Numbered from the stretch's first letter, positions 22,537 through 34,500 are shown. The stretch is DNA of 64,000 nt from Acanthosoma haemorrhoidale (GCA_930367205.1 OV884011.1:117301866-117365865), one strand, 5' to 3'. A program made the numbers and translations. Notes: a model not told the origin generated them from the sequence alone.

Positions 22537-25090
22537 ACTAATTATTAATTAATTATTTTATTTAGAATATTCAGACATGATTAGTATTAGTCAAAGGTTT
22601 TATAAACAAGTGTCAACATCAGCTTCTGGGATTAGAAGTAGAACCAATTTCATTTGTGTAGTTTTTGAGTCTCTTAACATGGGACATTTTAATGGTGAAT
22701 TATTTCTTTATTCAATATGAACCCTTCAACCAATGGTACGTTTCAAAATTATTTTATGATAGCATTACTAATTCCCTATAGTACCATGATTTTTCAGAGT
22801 TCAAAAAAAACTTTTTTATTAAGTAACATTTTACTTCAAATAAACCCCCAAAAGATTTTAATTTTCATCTCATTAGAAGTGATATTTCTCAAAAAAAGTA
22901 AAACTATTCTTTTGATCTATGAGTAAAATTGTTTGTTGATTTGCTCTGAACTACGTTCCTTTGCGAAATCTTGCAACTATTCGCAACTTTAATGAGCGAT
23001 TCTTTTCTTTATTAAGAATACACTTAAATCAATGGGGATGTTTTCGAAGTCTGGCGAGTCATGCAGTGACAGAAATGAGAAGATTATACACTTAGTAGCA
23101 GACTATTTTAAATTAGCTGGGTGCTCGCACTGATGAGGTTTGAACCCTCATTGTATATTTTTGTCAGCTTCAGTGTGTCGATACCAGTAAGATATAACAG
23201 TACTGTCATAGAATGTTATATAAATTTATCATTAAACATAAAAATTAGCTTGATGCTGCTTTCGTTTTGCCGGATTAAATAGCTGAAAACTTGCAAGCCG
23301 AGGCAGAGTTAGTTCAATCGCTACTCACCGTCCCTATAAATTTTCGGTTAAGATCGAAGGGAGAGGCTGTACTTGAATGTTGGTACATTCCTTCCGTACG
23401 TTGTACAGTTAACAAAGTAGAGAATTTAATAAATCTTCATAGATAAAAGTATGTAACTCACATTAATGATTTACAAAAGCAGCAGGCGGTGATTGGGTAA
23501 AATGGGCAGAGATCCCGGTATGGGTTGGCCGAGGTGTTGATGACTTGTTGATCAGTGTTCTGTAGGGTTTATTAATGAAATTCTTGATTTTACGTGAATT
23601 GCAGAGGGTAGGCAGAGGGTTCAATGTGGCTTGTTTTGTTCCTTAGTAAGTATACAGCATAAGGTATTATATCAGGTTTCATTTTTCTTAAACAGGGGAC
23701 TTGGAGGAATATTTCTAGTTTCGAGTTTCGTGGTTTGTCTGTCTGTTTGGGCAGTGTCTCTAAGCCACCCAAGAGGTCCTAACTAAGGCTTCGTTACAAT
23801 TTTGTTTATAGAGGAAAGGGATCACTCCACTTAATGCAAGGAGCTGGATGTGCCCTGCAGAGACTGCAGCCCTACGAAATGACTTTAGAGTGGAATACCA
23901 TTACATGAGCTTTTTCAATATACAAGGAAACCAAGAGAACTTTCTGGTGTTCAGAAAAGTCAGCCAGAGATCCAGAGAGTGTCTTTGTTTTAATGAATGG
24001 TCTATTTTGTAATTGTCATGGCCTGATAATGATAGACGTGAGCTGTCAAATATACTAGAAGTAAATAAAGAAAATTATTGAAAATAAGTGAAAAATTAAT
24101 ATTATTCAAACCTAAAAAATACAAGCATATTTTCCTCGTCTGGCTATAAACGGTAGATAAGCTGGAACTTTGTCCCTGTTCTACTTCGGTCGAAGTAGAG
24201 GGTATAGAGGTTATATCGGATCTGTAATTCCACTAGGTGTGAGGAGGTTGACAAACAGGTGCGGAATCGATGAACGCACACATAAAGGGGTATCGATCTC
24301 TAGCTAACCCGCCAGTTGTCAACCGCAGGCTGTCATTAGGCGCTATCAACCTTTTATCAACCGCTTCACAACCCTCCTTTGTGCTTCAAGCTCATAACCT
24401 AAAGCGGTTATATTCCATCTGCTGAAATATCAAACGGACAAAACATTTGATTGTGCATTAATTTAGCCCTCAGCCAAACATCCCCTCCGAATCAGGGCTT
24501 GGGGGGGGGAGCGTTAATGCGATCTGGAGCTGGATATATCCAAGAGTTTCTAATGGAAACATGTTTGCTGTACAATTTATGCCTTGTAGTCTTCCACACG
24601 GTATAGCTGCTCTCAGCTGAATTAATACAAGCACATCGGGCCCTTGTGAATTAATAAATTATAAGTTTTACCGAATAATTGAAATTGTATTACAATTCGT
24701 CCAAATATTCAATAGTTTTTTCATAACTCCCAAGCCCGAAGTAAAATATACTACTTTCAGACAGGTACTATCGTCCTTCTTCTACCTACCTGTGTGTATT
24801 CACACATATAAACCAGTCTGCGTGTTTGCTACGATAATTAAACCAAATATATTTGTACACGGTTGACACATCATAGAGAGATAGGACAGTAATTGGAAAT
24901 ATGATGCTAAGAAACTAAGTTGAAAAGGGAGTTAAATAAATTATATTAAATATTTCTTATCATAAGTACCGAGAAGTTCTTTCACGGCCGTTTCATAAAT
25001 ATTTGAGAAACTTGGGCCACTAACACCGCTAGTGTTGCTTCACTACTAAGTCATTTATTCCGTTCAATTACATGAATTGTTTGTATACAA
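22537..25090. other. Intergenic, no gene seen
   Basis: AT-rich DNA. A tRNA-like minus-strand segment near 23100-23200 has a perfect T-arm (GAGGGTTCAAACCTC) but no full cloverleaf. 24170-24440 is a GC-richer island with short inverted repeats, function unknown. Confidence 0.4.
23100..23200 (-). repeat. Possible tRNA-derived SINE relic
   Basis: The minus strand contains GAGGGTTCAAACCTC, a 5-bp T-stem around a TTCAAAC-type loop with a B-box-like core. The anticodon and acceptor stems cannot be completed. A decayed SINE is more likely than a tRNA gene. Confidence 0.3.
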
Positions 25091-26162
25091 CTTTATTATG
25101 ATAAAATTACAATCTGCCTGATTGGGCTATAAGTAATTGTGATAAATGATCTCGTTCATACCAATTTACAATTTTCATTCACTCCCTCATTCATACTATA
25201 TATACAAACAGCCCAGAGGCCCCCCAAGTCCACATGGATGTCACCGCTCTCGTGTACGAAGGAGAAAGCGGAGTCTTGGGAACACCCCCACGCTCCTACG
25301 TCCGCTGCGTCACTGGCTAAGAGCCAGCGGGAGCAGACCAAGAGCGCGAGAGCCACAGACGCTCAAAACATGATGACTGGTCATTGCCAGGAGTCCCACT
25401 GTCACTTATTTAAAGCAGGTCACGAAGCCACTGCCGTTTTAGTCTCCGAGGAGGATTATAGCGATGAGTGGTGCAGTGCAATGACTGTGCTAGGGAATTA
25501 GGGTGGTTGGATAGGTTACTATGGAATTTTATGAACTTGGAAGGGATGAGTTTAAGAATGTAGGGTATATTCAGATCATTATGAAGGGTTTTGTTGCTGA
25601 CATAATAAGGGGCATTTACTATTGTTCGCAGGACTTTTGATTGAAAGGATTGGATGAGCTTGATGTTCGACTTTTTTGCTGTCCCCCAAAGCTCTATTCC
25701 GTATATCCAGATTGGCTTAAGTATAACTTTGTAAATAAGTAGTTTATTTTCTATTGAGAGATTGGATGTCCTTCGAAGTAGTCTGTACAGTTGTCCAAAG
25801 TGTCTGTTTAGTTCTTGTCTTTTTAGACTCTTGTGTGGGTTCCATGTCAGTATTTTGTCGAGATACCGTGGAACCCTAAATACCGTACTGTCTCAGACAC
25901 AAGGAGAGGAATTGAATTTAAAAAGACTGGCGGACAGGGCTTGCGGCAGAGGGTAAAAGTTATGTGGGAACATTTTGCTTCATTGACTTTGATTCGCCAT
26001 TGGTTGCACCAACACTCGATCTCATCAAGGTGTTTTTTAAGGTTTTAGGATGCTATATCAGGGTCTGAATGGGTTGACAGGACTGCAGTGGCATCTGCAA
26101 ATGTCGCCATGAAGGTATTGGTGGTAGAGGAGACATCAGCGGTGTATAGATTATAGAGGATG
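25091..26162 (-). mobile_element. LINE family 2, 3' half (split by a copia element)
   Basis: On the minus strand this starts in the RT just after the GSVLGPIL block, reads YTADVSS and FADATAVLS, and continues through the C-terminal domain and 3' UTR to the family-2 terminal tail at 25091. The FADD catalytic motif reads FADA here, so the active site is damaged. The missing 5' side of the same RT is found beyond the copia element, at 30074-30436. The two halves meet at the base level once one copy of the duplicated GGATG is removed. It is inactive. Confidence 0.85.
26158..26162. repeat. Left target-site duplication of the copia element
   Basis: GGATG here matches GGATG at 30074-30078. Family copies have GGATG once at this place in the RT gene. 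Five bases is the usual duplication for Ty1/copia integrases. Confidence 0.75.
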
Positions 26163-26214
26163 TGACTTCTTGCTCGTTATTTATTCGAGGACTGTTCGCC
26201 TGTTACCTTTCGAG

Positions 26215-27538
26215 ATGGAAACACAACTTATGTTGAGAGGTGCCTCGAATTGGGAAGTTTGGAGGTTCCGAACTGTGATTATATTGAAGGCTAAAGGCAC
26301 CTACATAGTCTATGAATTATCATACAGAAGTATGCATCGATGAAACGAAGCCGACGGATGAGAAGCTTTTAAAAGTTTTGACTATAAAAGATCGTTTGGC
26401 TCAAGAAATTATAACATCGAGAGTGGATGAGAGTCAACTGAGGTATTTACTTTCATGTGAGACGGCGTTCGCAATTTGGAAGAAGCTTTTAACTGTGTTT
26501 GATAAAAAGTCAGACGTTAGTTTGCATGTTTTACAACAGCGATTTTTTGTGTACAAATACGAAAATCAGGGAATTTCGCATCACATATCTAGCCTGGAGG
26601 ATATAGTTTCAAAAATTAAAATGTTAGGGGAGGAGATTTCTGACAAAATGTTAATGACTAAAATTCTTATATCATTACCCCCTGAGTTTGATCATTTTAT
26701 TCCTGCCTGGGAATCGTCAGAAAACAAAAATTTAAATGAGCTTATGTCACGTCTTTTAATAGAAGAGGAAAGATTAACTTCTCGTAGCAGTGATAAAACA
26801 GATAGTGATGCTGCATTCTCTTCAAAATCAAAGCACTTAAGGTGTACCATCTGTTATAAACTTGGTCATGATAAATCAAAATGTTTTAAGAATAAGTCAA
26901 ACTCTAATACTAACAATTCTGAAAAACCTAAAACTTGCTTTTATTGTAAAAAGGCAGGGCACTTTATAAAGGACAGCCAAGCTGTAAATAAAAAGGAAGG
27001 GAAAAATGTTAAAAGGCATGGCATTATTATGGCATTAGGCAATGAGAATATTAAATCTAGTCATTTTTCGATTGTTGACAGTGGTTCGACTGAACATATG
27101 ACTCATGAACGTCATGTTTTTGATTTTATTAACCCAGTGTCAAGAACAGTAAAAATTAGTGACGGATCTTGTCTGGAGGCTGCAGTTATAGGTGATATTT
27201 CAGTTCAGACGTTCGATGGAACTGAATGGGTCCCCGGAATTTTGAAAAACGTTCTTTTTGTTCCCGAATTAAAAGTGAGTTTATTTTCTGTAAGTTCCAC
27301 TGTTGATAAGGGCAATACATTTGAAATTGTTGGTGAATCCTGCAGAATACTCGATAGAAACAAAAAATGTTGGGCTGTGGGCACTAGGGACGGAATGATA
27401 TATAAAATGCAAGAAAACATGATAACATGTCCTCTGCTCATTCAAATAGTACTGTCTCCACACTGTTCGACTGGCACGTCATACTTGGCCATCAAAATTT
27501 TAAAAATATTAAAAGATTTCTTGAAAACAATAATATAA
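26215..27538 (+). pseudogene. Copia Gag and protease
   Basis: Gag forms the virus-like particle. The N-terminus begins at 26215 (block NWEVWRFRTVIILKAKG) and continues after a frameshift in the frame 26312-27538. The first zinc knuckle CTICYKLGHDKSKC is intact. The second, CFYCKKAGHFIKDS, has serine (26975-26977) in place of the last cysteine. The protease active site DSGST follows, with its aspartate at 27077-27079. The frame runs past the protease into out-of-phase sequence after about 27430, where the next frame takes over, so the original polyprotein was longer. The end at 27538 is an artefact of that frame shift. Confidence 0.85.
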
Positions 27539-28668
27539 CTTATGTTAAAGGAAATGGCTTAGAATTCTGTGAGGCTTGTTGTTTGGGGAAGCAACACATT
27601 AATTCTTATCCTTCCAGTAACTCTACCGTCACTGAGGTTTGCGAAATCGTTAGTGCTGATTTGTGCGGTCCATCTGAAGAAATAAGTCTTGGAGGCTCAA
27701 AATATTTTCTTCTTTTAAAGGATCATTTTAGCAAATTTCGCAAAGTATATTTTTTGAGAAACAAAGAAGACATTGCATCCAAAAAAGACTTCATAGCAAT
27801 AGCTAAGCGAGATACGGGCAGGCAAATAAAAACATTACGCACCGATTGTGGGACCGAATTTAAAAATGCAGATGTCAAACGACTACTAGGCAAATTAGGT
27901 ATTCGCCATCAAACATCTGCTCCGTATCAACCCCGTCAAAATGGGAAAATCGAGCGCGAAATGAGAACAGAAGTTGAGAGTGCTCGGACCATGTTGTATG
28001 CCAAAAACCTCGACAAAAATCTTTGGGGAGAAGCCATCAACACAGCAGTGTTTCTTCTTAACATTTCAGGTACTAGTTCCATAGATAACAAGACACCGTG
28101 GGAACTATGGTTTGGAAAGAAATTTGATGACTTAAAATTCCTTAAAACTTTCGGTTCTGAAGCATTTGCTCATATCCCAAAACAGAAAAGAACAAAATGG
28201 GATCCAAAAAGTAAGAAAGGTATTTTTGTAGAATACCCAGAAGATTCTAAAGCCTACAGAATATATTATCCCTCTGATAGAAAAATTGAAATAGTAAGAG
28301 ATCTAATTTTTAAGCCTTGCATTGGTGACTTTAAATGTCCTCCTATTATTTTTAAGTCCTTATTTGTAGAAGATGTAACTACTGAAGAGGAACCAGAAGA
28401 TCCCGAAGAAAATCAGACAGCTGAAGAAGATAATGAATCTTTCCATGGTTTCAACAACACTGAAACACAACTACAACGGATCGTGGAAAAACCGAAACAT
28501 CGTCATAACCTAAGGAAACGGGAAGACATCAAAAGCCCATCAGGTTTTCGGGATTATGACGCTGCAGCTAATTTCTGTGACTCTGAAGACATTACTCTTG
28601 CTGAGGCTGTTAGCGATCCAGGATGGAAAAGTGCAATGCAGGAGGAAATGGATGCATTATGTTTTTAA
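27427..28668 (+). pseudogene. Copia integrase and start of RT
   Basis: Integrase joins the DNA copy to the host chromosome. The N-terminal zinc site is HVILGH followed by CEACCLGK. The catalytic triad is visible: D in SADLCGP (27658-27660), D in LRTDCGTEF (27844-27846) and E in IEREM (27952-27954), and the last two are spaced exactly D-X35-E. The C-terminal domain with WDPKSKKGIFVEY and an acidic linker follow. The frame ends in the first RT block WKSAMQEEMDA, where a deletion joins it to sequence about 100 residues further on. Only the junction is broken; the integrase domain itself looks complete. Confidence 0.9.
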
Positions 28669-29075
28669 ATGGAGGGTTGAATGAAGAGCTGTATATGCTG
28701 CAACCCGAAGGTTTTCAAGATGGAACAGAAAAGGTATGCAAACTACAGAAGAGTCTCTACGGTTTAAAGCAAGCCCCTCGAAATTGGAACTCAACATTTT
28801 CAAAGTTTTTATCAAGTGAAGGATTTGTTTCTTGTGCTGCCGACGAGTGTGTATATGTTAACCCTGGTGAAGACACAATTATTCTCTGTTTATATGTGGA
28901 TGATGGACTAATTTTCGGAGAGTCAAAAACAGAAATTATGAAACTATTAGAAAAATTGAATAAAAGTTTCGACATTACTTTTGGTGAAGCCAAAAATTAT
29001 TTAGGAATGCAGATTCTACGTCTAAATTTTTGTAAGTCAACCTGCTTATGCCTGGAAGATACTATCAAGATTTAA
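28655..29075 (+). pseudogene. Copia reverse transcriptase, N-terminally deleted
   Basis: The frame resumes at the FLNGGLNEELYMLQPEGF block, then KSLYGLKQAPRNW and the catalytic YVDD (28893-28904). The expected region between EEMDAL and FLNG, about 100 residues including the first catalytic aspartate, is absent. A frameshift follows the block KNYLGMQI, and the next piece continues with AWKILSRFKMEQCDPV in another phase. The enzyme is therefore non-functional. Confidence 0.85.
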
Positions 29076-29076
29076 G

Positions 29077-29436
29077 ATGGAACAATGTGACCCCGTGACG
29101 ACCCCTACGGAAACCCATCAAGAAGAAACAAATCAAGATAGTGCGAAAAATAAACCATATCGAGAGGCAATAGGAAGTCTACTGTACTTATCGAATGTGA
29201 CTCGACCTGACCTTGCTTATTCGGTTAACTATCTTAGTAGATTCATGGAGAACCCGACTATTGATCATTGGAAGCAACTGAAAAGAATATTCAAGTACTT
29301 AAAAGGGACCTCAGATTATGGTTTGCTGTATGAAAAAGGAAGCGACCTACAGATGTACTCGGATGCTGATTTAGCTGGTGATCTCAGTACAAGAAAACGG
29401 CTGAAGCGGAGTTCATTGCAGCGTGTGAAGCCTTAA
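29077..29436 (+). pseudogene. Copia RT connection and RNase H, first part
   Basis: The block TPYREAIGSLLYLSNVTRPD is the copia motif after RT. It is followed by HWKQLKRIFKYLKGT and the RNase H start MYSDADLAGD (catalytic aspartate). Directly after LSTRKR a deletion of about 30 residues removes the SGYVF-type segment and shifts the frame; the last ten residues of this frame are not copia sequence. Confidence 0.85.
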
Positions 29437-29753
29437 AGGAGCTTGTATGGATCGTTCATCTTTATCAGGAGATTGGTATTTATAAGGAGTTGACACCATT
29501 TTTCATTGACAATAAAAGTGCTTTATTTATGATTGAAAAGAGTGATGCAAAAGCGTTAAGGCTTACAAAACATGTTAGAGTCGGGTATCATTATTTGTTA
29601 GAACAGTTTAACAAAATGTTTGGTTTTAATCATATTAGGTCAAACAAACAAATTAGTGACATTTTAACAAAACCTTTGTGTAAAATTAAATTTGAAGCTT
29701 TTCGCACTCTCTTAGGTGTTGAGTGTTTAAAGGACAATAATAATAAGGAGGAG
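29402..29753 (+). pseudogene. Copia RNase H, last part
   Basis: After the deletion the correct phase reads TAEAEFIAACEALKELVW, then FIDNKSALFMI, the TKHVRVGYHYLLEQF block and the final DILTKPLCKIKFEAFRTLLG. This is the standard copia C-terminus. The stop now falls inside the 3' LTR at about 29805, which is probably a shifted end. Confidence 0.8.
29745..29753 (+). promoter_or_regulatory. Polypurine tract
   Basis: AAGGAGGAG lies immediately before the TGTTG start of the LTR. Its position defines it as the primer for plus-strand DNA synthesis. Confidence 0.75.
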
Positions 29754-30073
29754 TGTTGGATATTAATTATTATTTTATGTATTATTACTAAATTTATAAT
29801 GCGTTAATTATTATTATTTACTATTTGTGTTAATTGTTTAGTGACTTTGAAGTTTATCGTTTCTTGGCAACACTGTCAAATTGCCGCCTTTTATTTTCAG
29901 GACTGTGTAACCTTCCAGAAGGTATTATTGTTTTCTTTTTTTACCTACCTAGAGCCAATTCTTCTTTTGTACACAGGCTCGTTGTCGGTCATATTGTATT
30001 TGTTTAATTTCTCAATACAGTTATTTGTTTAAAATTGGCCTTTTAGTTTTGTTTAATAACCCGATTTTCAACA
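29754..30073 (+). repeat. Copia 3' LTR, 320 bp
   Basis: It begins TGTTGGATAT after the polypurine tract and ends CAACA, so the ends form the inverted repeat TGTTG/CAACA, and it abuts the GGATG target duplication. No second copy exists on the left side of the element. Confidence 0.8.
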
Positions 30074-30436
30074 GGATGCGACCCAGGACGCTGCCCTGTG
30101 GAACTCCTGCTTTTATGGGGTAGTAGTTAGAATAGTCTAAACCACAGCGTCTTGGAAGAAGCGGTTTGAAAGGTAGGATTGTAGAATTAGGAATAGGGTC
30201 TGCGGTAAATATCCTTTGAGCTTGTAAAGGCCAGACCCTTTCAAAAGCTTGAGCTATGTCCAGAAAGGCAGCAGTGCAGTATTGTATGGTTTCAAGGGCC
30301 ATATGTATATTTCAATATGGTGAGTTGGATAAAGGTTTTTGGATTCAACAATTTGAAGCAGGCGTTTTAATAGGAGTTTTTCAAATATCTTTGAGAGGAT
30401 AATGGAGTAGGCTAATTAGACGGTAAGATGAGGCGT
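30074..30436 (-). mobile_element. LINE family 2, 5' part of the RT (split by a copia element)
   Basis: On the minus strand this reads from KIFEKLLLK-type sequence near 30390, through the catalytic block CTAAFLDIAQAFERVW (30300-30230), to IKAGVPQGSVLGRIL, ending at the copia insertion. It continues in 26162-25091. Sequence upstream of 30436 no longer matches the family, so the copy is 5'-truncated or interrupted there. Confidence 0.85.
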
Positions 30437-33359
30437 CACAGTTAAAATTATATTCGTTTAGTTAAGGGTTCAACCCAATTTCAAAACTGTTGTTGTAAAT
30501 CTTAATAATTTTTATAGAGCAATCCTTGTAGCACCAAAGGGTGTTGATGAATGTTAACCTTTGTTGAATTAATATATCTGTATTATTATGAAGGGGTATA
30601 TAGTGTGGAAAGAAAAGTGTTTTAATTGAAGTAAATTTATGACCTTAAATTTCAATGTAATTTAATCCATGTTAATGCCGATACCTTAATGTCATCGTTA
30701 TTATTAATAGATCATGTGAAATGTTAATGGTAAACGTTATTTTTGATTTATGCACATTTAGATTGCTTCATAACTAGAAATAACATGTATCATCTGGTCT
30801 AGGTTTACTTTTATAATATTGTTTATATTTGTTGGTCTCCATTAATTTATTGATTATTGCTGTTTAAAAGTGATCAATTTATCAATGTAATTAAATGTAT
30901 GAGAGGAAAATTTTATTACTAATATTTGGAAGACCTAGTGCCCTCAGCCTAATTGTTAACAAGTGCGGAGATCCTAGTCGGTTTCCTAGATCTCTTTAAA
31001 AAAATTTCTACTGGTAACAGGTCTAATCGGGGTTTACTCACCCTCATTAGGATACTTTAGTAGCAACTTGAATAAATAAGGGGCAAATGCAGTTTGGGAA
31101 ACCGATATTAAGTTTAGATGTTAGAGCTTAACATCCAAGCATCAAAAACTCTCCTTATAGACTCTACCAACATTCCGTTTGACCATTTCATGACATATTG
31201 TGCCATAAAACTATTTAGTTTACATAACTACATAGTTTTATTGGAATTATAGTTTGCATTTAGGCCATAACAAACCATGTTAATTTATTTTTTATGTTTA
31301 AATATCTACTAAGATATCTTAATAGAAGAAATATTTAACAATTACTTAAGTAATAATGTTGAGACTTTATGGCCTCTGGGTAAATGGGTTTTACCCCTTC
31401 CCTAAGTTATGATTATATCCCTAATAATTATTGAAACCAGACCTAAAAAAATTCACAGACCAATCAATCAGCATTACAATGTTGATATTTCTGCTATTAT
31501 GATTTTTATGATAAGTATTGGTTAATAGATAAGGGTCATATTTCTTCATAGGCTGTATAACCTCCCTCAATTTGGTTTGTTTTCATTATAAATTATGCAA
31601 ATTAAGTATTCAATTTTGAATTTTCAAGCAATTTTTTATAGACCTCAAGTTTGTAAAATGGTTTTTTTTTTAAGAGTTACTTTTTAATATAATATTGGTG
31701 TACGATTTGAAAATTTCTATTTATTTGACAGTGAGGTTACCAATACGAAATACATAACAATGGGTCAATAAGAATTAAAACATGATATCATTCGCAGGTT
31801 ATTTACTATTTTTACTGTTTACTATCTTATTAAATAATAGTTTTTGTATGTAATTGTCGTCTATATATAAATTTATGTTTCTTGTCTTGAATGTTGTCTT
31901 GAGGATGCCTGAACGTCTAATGATGATGTAATATCAATAGAAAAAGACTTCTAGCCTTTATTTCTGACAAAATATAAATAGCAATATAATATTATGTCTC
32001 TGTTTGAGTATTACTCCTAAGAATGATGCCCGTTTTCAGTATTTTAATAACATGACATCCACGCCTCACTAAGGGTTATCAATCTAAATTGTTATTCCTA
32101 AAAGCTATATGCCTGAAATCTACTTACATAGCTAACATTTATAGAGTAACTCATAAATGCAAGGCCAATTAATGATTGTATGTAGTCAATTTTTTTTTAA
32201 GCAGATTATCTAATTTATTTAGTCGTTACACATTCTTGAAGAATTCTCTACGAAACTCATTGTCTTCTCCGGGAAAATGAACAATGAGAATTTATTCATA
32301 AAAATTATGAATAAAATAGACGTTTTGCCGAATACAACACAATATAACTTATCCCAACAGCAATTCAGTCAACCCCAAAATAAATAACACTTGTTCATAC
32401 AATACAATAATCATTAATGTAAAAATCGGTCAACATGATATAATATCAGAATTTTAAAACATTATTCACTTTGTAATTTCTTTTTCTTTTTTTTACGACT
32501 ATTAGTCCATCTATTTAGTAATTTCATGGAAAAAAGTCATCAAAGCAGAAAAGATAAGATTATATGTTGCTGATCACCTTGCAATGGCCTCGGACTCAAA
32601 AAAAAATAATTCATAAGACGATTCGATTCGTTAAACGTAAAGATATTTTTACCTTAGAATATTTGTACCACGATAAACAAAAGTTTAGTATAAAGAAAAT
32701 AGCTTGAAACAAAAAACCCACAACCAGCTAAACATCGTATAATAAACTTTTTTCCAATTGTAATTTTTTCCCCTTTTAAAAAATAAATGAATATCTTACA
32801 ATGAAATATAAAATGGTAAGAGCTGATAAAATATTATCAGAATGAAATTAATATGAGTTTAAAAGACAACCTCTGCCCCAAGGCTCCAATGACTGGTTAC
32901 ATTACTTTAATAAAGGCTACGGCGCAGTATATATACTGAACAGCAAATCTCAACGGACGCCACGGTTTTGTAGCTCTCACAGACTTTGTTGTAACTTTTT
33001 TAGACTCTCGTACAGGATGAAAGAAACGGTAGGTTCTCCATAGGCAACCCCAGTTTTAGGGTTCCAATGATTTTTTTTCAAAATCAAAAGTCCTCATGTT
33101 TTCACCCACGTCTTCTGATATGAAATTTCTAATGGGGGTCCACTTGAAATTTTGAGGAGACATGAACAATTTGGTACAATATGTTTTTTCAGTCATTAAA
33201 ACTGCCATTCACGCCGTGTTCGCAAGTTGAACTCAACCCGTATTGTTTTTTGGCATGAAAGTTTGCAATCACACCTCAACGATGCTAAAAATGAAATCAG
33301 TCCTGTTAAATATAATGAATAATTTTAGAATTAAGTTATCTGTTTGGGGTGGATGGATA
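30437..33359. other. AT-rich intergenic DNA, no gene seen
   Basis: Very AT-rich, with many T and A runs. There are no long open frames of protein-like composition and no recognisable repeat ends. Confidence 0.5.
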
Positions 33360-33940
33360 GAGGTGGCACTAACCTCCCCCCCCCCTTCCTGAGGCCTAAA
33401 CCCCAAACGGGGTTTCCCCACAAGCACGTGACGTGTGCTCATGGGGTTACGTCGCCTGTAGTGCTCGTATTCCGGAGCAATGGGATTGTTGCACCGGTCA
33501 GTGCGCCTTATGTCATCCTGTTTTATTCATTTATTTCATCAAAAAACAAAACAAATGTCATCTTATTAACTACTAGCTAAATTTTTTAAACTATTACAAC
33601 TAAAACTAACCTAACCTATATACAATTGACCTCATCTACTATTTACAAAGCACGGCTGCTCAACCTGCACCACCCCCTTAGAAATCGAGAAGTGCCCGGC
33701 GCCTTGAAGCTCCTTTTACTCCCCAAAGAATCCTTGGAACTCCATGATTCCCTTCCCCTTGTTGACCAGCGACAGCAGGCTATATGCCCCTATCGAGGGA
33801 AGCAGCCGTGCTCTCACTGGTTCCAACGCTCAACAAGAGAGCATGACGTGCTCCGCGGTGTAGTCCTCTTCGCATTGAGGGCAGGACTTGTCATCTACCC
33901 TCTTGTACTCGTAGAGCCTGGAGCTATATTTAATTGATAA
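33360..33940 (-). mobile_element. LINE 3' end with CCHC-like C-terminus (third LINE family)
   Basis: Near 33890-33840 the minus strand reads CPQCEEDYTAEHVMLSC, the cysteine-histidine motif at the C-terminus of R1- and Jockey-like ORF2 proteins. It is followed after a stop by ARLLPSIGAYSLLSLVNKG and a frame end near 33700. About 330 bp of 3' sequence follow, ending in a GC-rich terminal block (33370-33510) with a GGGG-AAA-CCCC inverted repeat. That terminal block resembles the 92-bp body of the insertion at 17144-17260, which supports it as the true 3' end of the family. No RT is present. Confidence 0.6.
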
Positions 33941-33984
33941 AGCCTTATTACTCCTACTATCCTAAATAGAAAAAGAACGACAAA
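33941..33984. other. Junction between two head-to-head LINE ends
   Basis: Short AT-rich spacer between the minus-strand third-family LINE and the plus-strand family-1 LINE. No target duplication was resolved. Confidence 0.3.
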
Positions 33985-34500
33985 GGTCTTACCGGCTATC
34001 GCACTTGCTAACTTCACCCAACCTGTCGCTTCGTCTCAAATTGATGATATATAAATGTGTCCTACGGCCAGCTCTGCTGTACGGTGCCCCGCTATTTACC
34101 CACTTGACTGACAATACATCCAAATGTCTCCAACATTCCCAGAATGGGATCATGCGAAAATTGGTCCGCCATACCTCTTTCGAGAGGTTGAAGAACGCTG
34201 ACCTGCAACCGTCGCTTGGTGGGCCGTCGGTGGGTGAGTTCATCCGCCGGAGACACATTAAGCTTTTTGACTCGTTGCACCTGACAAACCCGGTGTTTAA
34301 CACTATTACCCTACCACCCAACCGTTTCGATGGCAACAGACTGTCGGGGAAAAAATAGGTTAAGAATTAGTATGTAAGTTAGTTTTAAGGTTGATCAAAA
34401 AGGTGAGCCCCATCACCTTTATTAGTCAGTTTAGTCCAGTCATGTATAGTGTATATCATTATACTTGTTTATTCATTATATAATTTTTATAAAATAACAA
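33985..34500 (+). mobile_element. LINE family 1, 3' end
   Basis: The frame 34005-34358 covers the last 117 codons of ORF2 with blocks LRLKLMIYKCVLRPALLYGAP, then KLVRHTSFERLKNADL and IKLFDSLHLTNPVFNTI. The stop is followed by the 3' UTR hallmark GGTGAGCCCCATCACC. The same order is found at 1020-1400, 43440-43860 and 51247-51560. This copy keeps its frame to the stop but lacks everything upstream, including the catalytic core. Confidence 0.8.

Larger units (their letters stand above)
26163..30073 (+). mobile_element. Ty1/copia LTR retrotransposon, decayed, inserted in LINE family 2
   Basis: Order gag, protease, integrase, RT, RNase H is that of Ty1/copia (integrase before RT). The coding region runs from 26215 to about 29750 in five broken frames. 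A polypurine tract (29745-29753) and a 3' LTR (29754-30073) follow. Both flanks are GGATG. Only 52 bp separate the left duplication from the gag start, so the 5' LTR, primer-binding site and most of the leader are missing. Two internal deletions remove most of the RT N-terminus and the middle of RNase H. It cannot move by itself. Confidence 0.9.

Noticed and set aside
24170..24440. Host exon or promoter in a GC-richer island
   Set aside because: No initiator, splice pair or open frame was found; only short inverted repeats.
26163..26214. Remnant of a 5' copia LTR
   Set aside because: Apart from TGACTT, which occurs once in the 3' LTR, the 52 bp do not align with the 3' LTR by eye.
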